Assembly: GCA_020024735.1 (NCBI GenBank)
Contig: JAHHTI010000019.1
Span: forward strand, 1 to 14,516
Length of the DNA stretch: 14,516 nt
From: Mycoplasmataceae bacterium
GTDB lineage: Bacteria > Bacillota_I > Bacilli_A > Mycoplasmatales > Mycoplasmoidaceae
Direction: 5' to 3'
Shown here piece after piece: positions 9,936 through 14,516 of this stretch (the stretch's first letter is position 1; each line of letters opens with the position of its first letter). Under the pieces are notes generated by a model. It made no database searches, was not told the origin of the DNA, and saw nothing but the letters and a program-made list of their open reading frames with translations. The translations under genes and the position numbers were made by a program.

Positions 9936-10685
9936 TTATTGACGATATCTATAGACATCACTAGTTTCATATACAGTAATAAATCTAAGCATTCTAGCAT
10001 TCATAATAAATGTATAAATGATATTTAAAGGATTAATAACAGTGAATACTAATAGAACAGCTAAAAAGATTAAATTCAAATTAACTGTTGTACCACTAAT
10101 GGATACAGAAACAAGAATGGTTGGTGAAATAGGAACCATAGGTGCAAGTGCCATTGAAAATAAACCTTTTAAAGCAACAGCAATTTTTTGTTGAATATCA
10201 GCAGAATCTACTTTCGATAACGGATCATATAAAAGTTCACTTCATAAAGAAGTATAAGCACCTGTATTACCTGGAATTACTTCATATATCATCCAAGTTG
10301 CAAAAGTTCACAATGCCAATGCTACTAATGGCATAATTAAGAAACCAATGATATTACATCATGTATATGTCTTTTTAAATAGTCTTAAATCGTTGTCTTT
10401 TAAACATTTTGCTTTACCAAAAATATAATTAATATAAATTAATATAGAAATAACAGAAACATAGGGTAAATAATTAAATCATTTTTGACGATAAATTTTT
10501 CCATCCCTAGAGATATTTAATTTTTCTCTAGCACTTTCATAAATAAGAATACCTTTAGATTCTCCGATGTCATCAGGTAATTCTTGAATTTTTTCATTTT
10601 CATTATCTTGTGAAGCTGTAGTGTCAACACTTGAATTAGTAGTATCGTTTTGTTCAACAGCATTGTTTTGATGTTTGTCTTTCAT
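9936..10685 (-). CDS. Unrecognised multi-spanning membrane protein, 249 aa
   Basis: I do not recognise this protein. Residues 1-45 are hydrophilic, rich in Asn, Asp, Thr and Glu, and probably disordered. A basic stretch (about 50-70) leads into hydrophobic segments at about 71-92, 105-135, 180-200 and 205-230, giving three or four membrane helices, so the acidic N-terminus probably lies on one side as a free arm. The C-terminus ends TSDVYRYRQ, closely resembling the KLDKYRYRE end of the 133-aa protein encoded just upstream. Three in-frame TGA (Trp) codons join the open stretches into one gene. It has its own promoter (10741-10714) and sits 6 nt before the small helicase gene. Confidence is high that it is a gene, low for any function. 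Confidence 0.8.
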
Positions 10686-10713
10686 TTCAAACCTACTTAC
10701 ACATAATATTTAA

Positions 10714-10741
10714 ATTATACTATTTTTTTATTTTTATACAA
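10714..10741 (-). promoter_or_regulatory. Promoter of the 249-aa membrane protein gene
   Basis: On the minus strand TTGTAT (10741-10736), a 16-nt A-rich spacer and TATAAT (10719-10714) form the best two-part promoter in the window. Transcription would start about 22 nt before the ATG at 10685, leaving a short leader with a weak AGG-type Shine-Dalgarno. It probably also serves the downstream helicase. Confidence 0.6.
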
Positions 10742-10804
10742 TGTTGAAAAGCTTGTAACAAGGTAATATTAATAAATAATAGTAAGTAATTTTTAGCTCG
10801 TTAT

Positions 10805-11206
10805 TTACTCACGATAGCGATATTTATCTAATTTTTCTTGTGCTTTGTTAAGTTCGATATTTCTTAATTCCTTACTTCTTGCAACTTGGAAACCAGAAAT
10901 TGATTTATATAAAGAAATCTTAATAATTAAAGCCACGATGAAGAAAATATAAATGATTAAAAGAAAAATAAAAATACCTAAACCTACATTAGAGATAATA
11001 GAAATAACATTCTTTTCACCTCCAGCATTAATTTGAGCAATAATTTCATCAGCAGCATTTCCATAAATAGTATTAAGTAAAGGTGAAATTTGTCATAAAC
11101 AAATAGCACCAACAAAAATAATTAATGAAATCGGAATACAAATTACTAAGAAAATATTAGATAACACCTTCGAAATTAAACCCATTATTGCTTGGAATTT
11201 ATACAT
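10805..11206 (-). CDS. Unrecognised small membrane protein, 133 aa
   Basis: I do not recognise this protein. It escapes simple ORF listing because an in-frame TGA (Trp) splits it. The ATG at 11206 follows AGGTGG (11216-11211) by 4 nt. Hydrophobic segments at about 15-39 and 70-95 suggest two membrane helices. A loop of about 30 residues between them contains an NAADEIIAQINAGGEK stretch. The C-terminal 35 residues are charged, probably helical, and end KLDKYRYRE, like the tail of the neighbouring 249-aa protein. It lies between the pseudouridine synthase gene and the 249-aa gene with its own extended -10 promoter. Both ends have stops and there is a good ribosome site, so I believe it is real. 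Confidence 0.78.
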
Positions 11207-11231
11207 TTTACCACCTAATAATAATAAACAT

Positions 11232-11240
11232 ATTATAACA
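11232..11240 (-). promoter_or_regulatory. Extended -10 promoter of the 133-aa gene
   Basis: TGTTATAAT reads at 11240-11232 on the minus strand, only 8 nt past the stop of the pseudouridine synthase gene. Transcription would start near 11225 and give an untranslated leader of about 18 nt carrying AGGTGG. The sequence is identical to the secDF extended -10. Confidence 0.55.
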
Positions 11241-11247
11241 AACTAAT

Positions 11248-12162
11248 TTATTTTGCTAATACTTTAATCATTGATGAAAATTCTGCTGGAATAGGAGTTT
11301 CAATTTTAATTTCTTGATTAGTAAAAGGATGAATAAATGATAAAAAATAAGCATGTAAATATTGCTTATAAGGGGTTGTTGTTTTTTCGATCCCATACAA
11401 TTCATCATTAATAATGGGATGATTAATATGTCTTAAATGAACTCTAATTTGATGAGTTCTTCCGGTTAAAAGCTGACAACTTAATAAGGCAGCATTTTGA
11501 TAATTTTCTATTAATTCCACTTGTGTTTGAGCAGGTTTAGGGTTTTTTCCATTGATAGGATTCATTTTTAATTTATTTTGAAAACTACGAGCAATTGGAA
11601 CATCAATAAGAATATTTTTTTGATTCAACTTATTATGTACTAAAGCATAATATTTCTTTACTACTTGACGATCATTAAAGATGGCTTGCATTTTAGTTAG
11701 TGCTTCATAACTTTTAGCTATCATAATAATTCCAGATGTATCCTTATCTAATCTATGAACCATTCAAGGTTGACTAGCTATTCCTTTTTTTAAGAAATAG
11801 TCTAAGGCAACATTTACCAATGTATTTGGTTCATTAAAAGAAGTTGGGTGTGTTAGTAAACCAGATGGTTTATTTACAATTAAATAATATTCATCCTCAA
11901 ATAAAATTTCTAAATCCATTGAATATGGTTTAATTTCTGCCTTTAAATATTCTTCTATAGGAGGATTAACAATTTTAACAACATCCCCAACAAGTAACAA
12001 ATGATTTACTTTTTCTACATTTTTATTATTGATGGAAATATTCCCTGTAAGAATTAAATCTTGAATGCGACTTCGTGATAAATTAGTAGAAGTTGCTAAA
12101 ATTTTATCAATTCTTCCTGAATCAGTAATATTAACATAGATAATTTCATCTTTATTTTCCAT
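11248..12162 (-). CDS. rluD: RluA-family 23S rRNA pseudouridine synthase (RluD-like)
   Basis: A 304-residue protein that isomerises specific uridines in large-subunit rRNA. An S4 RNA-binding domain covers residues about 16-63 (RIDKILA...LSRSRIQDLI). The catalytic domain has NKPSGLLTHPT and the signature HRLDKDTSG (136-144), whose Asp139 is the catalytic residue, then LLTGRTHQIRVHL downstream. A TGA (Trp) codon near 11766, just before the signature, would break the gene under the standard code. The ATG at 12162 is chosen over an upstream TTG at 12195 because the S4 domain needs only this much and a -10-like TAAAAT lies 7 nt before it. S4 plus this signature fits RluD/RluB-type activity on helix 69 or nearby, but the exact target uridines cannot be read from sequence. 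It is divergent from the tRNA cluster. Confidence 0.93.
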
Positions 12163-12169
12163 AATAAAT

Positions 12170-12175
12170 ATTTTA
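12170..12175 (-). promoter_or_regulatory. Possible rluD -10 box, leaderless
   Basis: TAAAAT at 12175-12170 on the minus strand lies 7 nt before the ATG at 12162, the same spacing as at secDF. A TTGATA at 12195-12190 lies 14 nt further up, short for a -35. The ATG has no Shine-Dalgarno. The box is one base off consensus, so this is weaker than the relA and secDF cases. Confidence 0.4.
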
Positions 12176-12230
12176 CAATATCCAAAAAATATCAATAATT
12201 AAAGACTTTTTCAACAATTAATAAAATAAT

Positions 12231-12261
12231 TTGTATTTTCTTTACTTTTATATATTATAAT
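12231..12261 (+). promoter_or_regulatory. Promoter of the tRNA cluster
   Basis: TATAAT at 12256-12261 with TTGTAT at 12231-12236 (19-nt spacer, somewhat long). Transcription would start near 12268, about 8 nt before tRNA-Asn. No other promoter is needed for the five tRNA genes, which lie within 370 bp before a terminator. Confidence 0.5.
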
Positions 12262-12275
12262 ATTATAGTTATTTT

Positions 12276-12350
12276 GGCCACATAGCTCAGCGGTAGAGCA
12301 ACCGGCTGTTAACCGGTTGGTCGCAGGTTCAATCCCTGCTGTGGCCGCCA
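12276..12350 (+). tRNA. tRNA-Asn (anticodon GTT)
   Basis: The acceptor arm GGCCACA pairs with TGTGGCC, followed by discriminator G and an encoded CCA. The anticodon loop CTGTTAA sits in an ACCGG/CCGGT stem, and the T arm has GGTTCAATCC. It is 75 nt and the first gene of the cluster. Confidence 0.96.
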
Positions 12351-12353
12351 TTT

Positions 12354-12430
12354 GGCCAGTTGGTGAAGTGACTGAACACACACGCCTTTCACGCGTGCAT
12401 TCACGGGTTTGAATCCCGTACTGGTCACCA
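12354..12430 (+). tRNA. tRNA-Glu (anticodon TTC)
   Basis: The acceptor GGCCAGT pairs with ACTGGTC, then discriminator A and an encoded CCA. The anticodon stem ACGC/GCGT encloses CTTTCAC with TTC as anticodon. The T arm contains GGTTTGAATCC. It is 77 nt and starts 3 nt after tRNA-Asn. Confidence 0.95.
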
Positions 12431-12438
12431 TTAAAAAC

Positions 12439-12456
12439 AACCATATCTTTATGGTT
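12439..12456 (+). other. Hairpin in the spacer between tRNA-Glu and tRNA-Val
   Basis: AACCATA (12439-12445) and TATGGTT (12450-12456) form a perfect 7-bp stem around TCTT. The short T run that follows is too weak for a good terminator. It may be a processing signal or an attenuating hairpin within the cluster transcript. Confidence 0.35.
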
Positions 12457-12461
12457 TTCAT

Positions 12462-12537
12462 GGAGTGTTAGCTCAGCTGGGAGAGCATATGCCTTACAAG
12501 CATAGGGTCGGGGGTTCGAACCCCTCACACTCCACCA
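12462..12537 (+). tRNA. tRNA-Val (anticodon TAC)
   Basis: The acceptor GGAGTGT pairs with ACACTCC, then A and an encoded CCA. The D arm is GCTCAGCTGGGAGAGC. The anticodon stem ATGC/GCAT holds CTTACAA. The T arm is GGGGGTTCGAACCCC. It is 76 nt. Confidence 0.96.
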
Positions 12538-12538
12538 T

Positions 12539-12613
12539 GCCGTCGTGGCTCAACGGTAGAGCAACTGACTTGTAATCAGTAGGTTGTAGGTTCGATTCCT
12601 ATCGACGGCACCA
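12539..12613 (+). tRNA. tRNA-Thr (anticodon TGT)
   Basis: The acceptor GCCGTCG pairs with CGACGGC, then A and an encoded CCA. The anticodon stem CTGA/TCAG encloses CTTGTAA with TGT. It is 75 nt and starts one base after tRNA-Val ends. Confidence 0.96.
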
Positions 12614-12634
12614 TTAAAACATCCTTTTGTTTTT

Positions 12635-12718
12635 GCACATATGGCGGAATTGGCAGACGCGCTAGACTTAGGATCTAGTTCATAATGAGTGGGAGTTCGA
12701 GTCTCTTTATGTGCACCA
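12635..12718 (+). tRNA. tRNA-Leu (anticodon TAG)
   Basis: The acceptor GCACATA pairs with TATGTGC, then A and an encoded CCA. The anticodon stem CTAGA/TCTAG holds CTTAGGA with TAG. The long variable arm (around TTCATAATGAGTG) marks it as a class II tRNA. It is 84 nt and the last gene of the cluster. Confidence 0.95.
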
Positions 12719-12732
12719 GTAATTTCAACTAT

Positions 12733-12758
12733 ATCATCTAGTAATAGATGATTTTTTT
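12733..12758 (+). terminator. Intrinsic terminator of the tRNA cluster
   Basis: ATCATCTA and TAGATGAT form an 8-bp stem with a GTAA loop, followed directly by a run of seven Ts. It lies 14 nt after tRNA-Leu. Confidence 0.8.
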
Positions 12759-12786
12759 ATTCTATTAATGGGTAAAAACTTAAATA

Positions 12787-12795
12787 TGATATAAT
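12787..12795 (+). promoter_or_regulatory. Extended -10 promoter of the 65-aa gene
   Basis: TGATATAAT carries a TGn extension and a perfect hexamer at 12790-12795. Transcription should start near 12802, leaving about 32 nt before the ATG at 12834. No -35 is evident. Confidence 0.55.
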
Positions 12796-12833
12796 TTTAA
12801 TGTCTTGTATAAAGAATTATAGTAAGGATAAGT

Positions 12834-13031
12834 ATGTGTAATCTTAAAATATATTATGCCATTGGATTTATGTTTCCTATTTTATCTTCTTTATTAGCTG
12901 CTATTTATGCTAACACTTATTCTCCTTCATTATCTGCAGAAAAATTTACTGTTTATGCTTGTACTATCCCAGGAATAAACATTATTGCTGCTATTATCTT
13001 TTTAATTCTTGCACTTTGTGACAAAATTTAA
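12834..13031 (+). CDS. Small two-helix membrane protein, 65 aa, unrecognised
   Basis: I do not recognise this protein. It is enclosed by its own promoter (12787-12795), a clear Shine-Dalgarno (AAGGA at 12824-12828, 5-nt spacing) and a downstream terminator, which argues for a real monocistronic gene. Residues about 7-27 and 44-62 are hydrophobic and would form a helical hairpin. A short polar loop near 28-40 contains AEKF. Cys at positions 2, 43 and 62 could be lipid- or metal-related but fit no known motif. There is no lipobox and no charged N-terminal signal beyond one Lys. It sits between the tRNA cluster and the rplK operon. Confidence 0.65.
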   Translation: MCNLKIYYAIGFMFPILSSLLAAIYANTYSPSLSAEKFTVYACTIPGINIIAAIIFLILALCDKI

Positions 13032-13063
13032 TTTTTACTAAAAATATTCTCTAAAAAATATTT

Positions 13064-13093
13064 GTATCTCTTAACTTAAGGGATACATTTTTA
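13064..13093 (+). terminator. Intrinsic terminator after the 65-aa gene
   Basis: GTATCTCTTAA pairs with TTAAGGGATAC (one G-T pair; the innermost bases must open to form the loop), followed by ATTTTTATTATA. It separates the small gene from the rplK promoter. Confidence 0.65.
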
Positions 13094-13117
13094 TTATATT
13101 TTTTGATTAACTAACTC

Positions 13118-13145
13118 TTTGTTTTAGTAATAAAAATGTTATAAT
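13118..13145 (+). promoter_or_regulatory. Promoter of rplK-rplA
   Basis: TGTTATAAT (13137-13145) is an extended -10 identical to those of secDF and the 133-aa gene. A weak TTTGTT-type -35 lies at 13118-13123, 16 nt upstream. The start site near 13152 gives a leader of about 105 nt. Confidence 0.6.
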
Positions 13146-13167
13146 AAATAAGACATATTTATATGTT

Positions 13168-13225
13168 ACTATACTTTGTATAGTGCCGTGTGGTAGATTT
13201 GTAAAAATCGTTTAACCACGTAGCG
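13168..13225 (+). promoter_or_regulatory. Structured leader RNA of rplK-rplA, candidate L1 autoregulatory site
   Basis: Two hairpins stand in tandem. The first is a perfect 7-bp stem ACTATAC/GTATAGT with loop TTT (13168-13184). The second has an outer stem GTGGT/ACCAC (13190-13194 with 13215-13219), an inner stem GATTT/AAATC (13196-13200 with 13205-13209) and a GTAA tetraloop of the GNRA class. Between the stems is an asymmetric internal loop, A on one side and GTTTA on the other. In E. coli and archaea, L1 represses its own operon by binding a leader hairpin with an asymmetric loop that mimics its 23S rRNA site. That this is such a site is inference. The leader ends before GAGG at 13247-13250. 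Confidence 0.5.
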
Positions 13226-13258
13226 AATGAAAAAAATAAGAAAGTTGAGGAATTGCGT

Positions 13259-13714
13259 GTGGCTCCTAAAAAAGAAGTAACTAGAATTGCTAAACTAGAA
13301 CTAATTGGTGGACAAGCTAAACCTGGTCCAGCATTAGCTTCAGTTGGTATTAATATGGCTGAATTTACAAAAGCCTTTAATGATAAAACTAAAGATAGAA
13401 CAGGAGAAGTTGTGCCAGTAGTGATTACTGCTTACAAAGATAAATCATTTGACTTTGAAATTAAAACTACTCCAACTACTGTACTATTAAAGAAAGCAGC
13501 TAATATCCAAAAAGGTGCAGCTGATCCTAAGAAAACTAAAGTAGCAACTATTTCAAAAGATAAAGCTCTAGAAATTGCAAGATACAAATTAGTTGACTTA
13601 AATGCAAGTGACGAAGAAGCTGCTCTTAGAATGGTAGCTGGTACAGCAAAACAAATGGGAATTGAAATCGAAGGTGTTGACCCAATGCCTAAATCAGGAA
13701 AGAAGGTAAACTAA
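13259..13714 (+). CDS. rplK: 50S ribosomal protein L11
   Basis: A 151-residue L11 (family about 141-150), part of the GTPase-associated centre of the large subunit. With domain III of 23S rRNA it supports factor function and RelA activation. The N-terminus is MAPKKEVTRIAKLELIGGQA, then the proline-rich PGPALASVGINMAEF stretch. The C-terminal domain carries the conserved KxGAADPKKTKVA region and ends KSGKKVN. The GTG at 13259 is preferred to the in-frame TTG at 13253 because it gives the proper L11 start and 8-nt spacing from GAGG (13247-13250), against 2 nt for the TTG. rplA follows one base after its stop. Confidence 0.96.
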   Translation: MAPKKEVTRIAKLELIGGQAKPGPALASVGINMAEFTKAFNDKTKDRTGEVVPVVITAYKDKSFDFEIKTTPTTVLLKKAANIQKGAADPKKTKVATISKDKALEIARYKLVDLNASDEEAALRMVAGTAKQMGIEIEGVDPMPKSGKKVN

Positions 13715-13715
13715 T

Positions 13716-14399
13716 ATGGTGAAATCTAAAAAGATGAAAAATGTATTAGCAAAAGTTGACATTAAAAAAGTTTATCCAATTGCAGAAGCTGTAAAATTAG
13801 CTCAAGAAAACTCTATCTCTAAATTTGATGGTTCTGTTGATGTAGCGATTAAATTAAACTTAGACACTACTAAAGCTGAACAACAATTAAGAGGAACTAT
13901 TTCTTTCCCTAATTCAATTGGTAAAGTATTAAGAATTCTTGCATTAGATGATAATTTAAAAGAAGCTGATGCTAAAGCTGCAGGTGCAGATTTCTTTGGT
14001 GGTAGTGACAAAATCCAAGATATTGAAAAAGGTTGAATGGATTATGATGTTATTTTAACAACTCCTGCAATGATGCCAAAGTTAGCTAAATTAGGAAAGG
14101 TGTTAGGTCCAAGAGGTTTAATGCCTAACCCTAAAACTGGAACTGTTTCTACAGATCTAGTAAAAACTATTAAAGAATTCAAAAAAGGTAAATATGAATA
14201 CCGTACTGATTCATATGGAAACATTCATATGACAGTAGGAAAAGTATCTACTAAGACTAATGAAATTGTAGAAAACATTGAAGCTCTAGTAAGTCTTCTT
14301 AAATCTAAGAGACCTACTACTGTAAAAGGTGCTTACATTCAAAATATTAGTGTATCTCCAACAATGGGTCCTGCATTCAAAATTGAATTTAGTAACTAA
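13716..14399 (+). CDS. rplA: 50S ribosomal protein L1
   Basis: A 227-residue L1, the mobile stalk protein of the large subunit that guides E-site tRNA release, and in many bacteria the translational repressor of its own operon. The signature LGPRGLMPNPKTGT is present, with the RGTISFPNSIGK stretch earlier and the typical end PAFKIEFSN. An in-frame TGA (Trp) at 14035-14037 in KGWMDYD splits it under the standard code. The ATG lies 9 nt after AGAAGG (13701-13706) and one base after the rplK stop, a tight operon. It ends 27 bp before a strong terminator. Confidence 0.97.
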
Positions 14400-14426
14400 T
14401 TTTTAATCAGTTTAATGTTTAGATGG

Positions 14427-14454
14427 AAAAAGGTCGGATTGCTCCGACCTTTTT
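14427..14454 (+). terminator. Intrinsic terminator of rplK-rplA (bidirectional)
   Basis: AAAAAGGTCGGA (14427-14438) pairs perfectly over 12 bp with TCCGACCTTTTT (14443-14454) around a TTGC loop. The A run on one side and the T run on the other let it act in either direction. It is the strongest hairpin in the window. Confidence 0.9.
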
Positions 14455-14455
14455 C

Positions 14456-14516
14456 GTTGTTCGCCCGGTTTTACATGGGGAACTCCACTTATATATTAAC
14501 ATATAATCTAAAATAT
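14456..14516. other. GC-rich hairpin and TATAAT box at the right edge
   Basis: GTTC-G-CCC (14459-14466) pairs with GGG-GAAC (14477-14483) over 7 bp with one bulged G and a 10-nt loop, GC-rich for this genome. TATAAT at 14502-14507 could start a gene to the right. The hairpin could also be part of an RNA on the minus strand that ends at the bidirectional terminator. I recognise no RNA family. Confidence 0.35.

Noticed and set aside
9440..10336. Plus-strand open frames of 60-65 aa
   Set aside because: They are antisense to the small helicase and the 249-aa membrane protein, with no ribosome site or promoter.
10686..10804. Possible small RNA or terminator between the 133-aa and 249-aa genes
   Set aside because: Apart from the promoter at 10714-10741 I find no stable hairpin followed by a T run and no conserved-looking element.
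12211..12528. A 105-aa minus-strand open frame across the tRNA cluster
   Set aside because: It is the antisense of tRNA-Asn, tRNA-Glu and tRNA-Val. Its peptides (RGSNPRP-like, AGIEPATNRL-like) are the well-known spurious products of tRNA antisense strands.

Overview
The window is AT-rich DNA from a wall-less bacterium of the Mycoplasma/Ureaplasma type (class Mollicutes). The clearest sign is that TGA is read as tryptophan. relA, hisS, rplA, rluD, secDF, both helicases and the small membrane-protein genes all run through in-frame TGA codons, often at conserved Trp positions, and no gene here uses TGA as its stop. The apt - secDF - relA order matches what I recall of Mycoplasma genitalium (MG276-MG278). 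The sequence alone does not let me name a species.

Left part (1-5038, minus strand): a three-gene operon reads leftward in the order secDF (preprotein export accessory protein), apt (adenine salvage) and the N-terminal part of a SWIM zinc-finger SNF2 helicase that runs off the left edge. Both junctions are TAATG stop/start overlaps. A short AT-rich intergenic region (5039-5100) separates secDF from the divergent relA. Each gene has a TATAAT box only 6-7 nt before its ATG, so both mRNAs are probably leaderless.

Middle (5101-12162): relA (bifunctional (p)ppGpp synthetase/hydrolase) and hisS (histidyl-tRNA synthetase) run rightward. hisS meets a small SNF2-type helicase tail-to-tail with the stop codons overlapping by 4 nt. 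Upstream of that helicase, also on the minus strand, lie two unrecognised membrane-protein genes (249 and 133 aa), whose products share a YRYR-type C-terminal tail, and then a RluA-family pseudouridine synthase gene.

Right part (12200-14516, plus strand): a five-gene tRNA cluster (Asn, Glu, Val, Thr, Leu) ends at an intrinsic terminator. Next come a 65-aa two-helix membrane protein gene with its own promoter and terminator, and then the rplK-rplA operon (ribosomal proteins L11 and L1). That operon has a structured leader of about 100 nt, a candidate L1 autoregulatory site, and a strong terminator. The last 55 bases hold an unexplained GC-rich hairpin and a TATAAT box.

Most content is core information processing: translation, tRNA, the stringent response, protein export and purine salvage. 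The points most worth a second look are: SecDF has lost the conserved intramembrane aspartate in both halves; leaderless and Shine-Dalgarno starts are mixed; the small helicase has a changed motif VI; two membrane proteins share a C-terminal tail; and the rplK leader is structured. I see no CRISPR array, insertion sequence or obvious horizontally acquired cassette.
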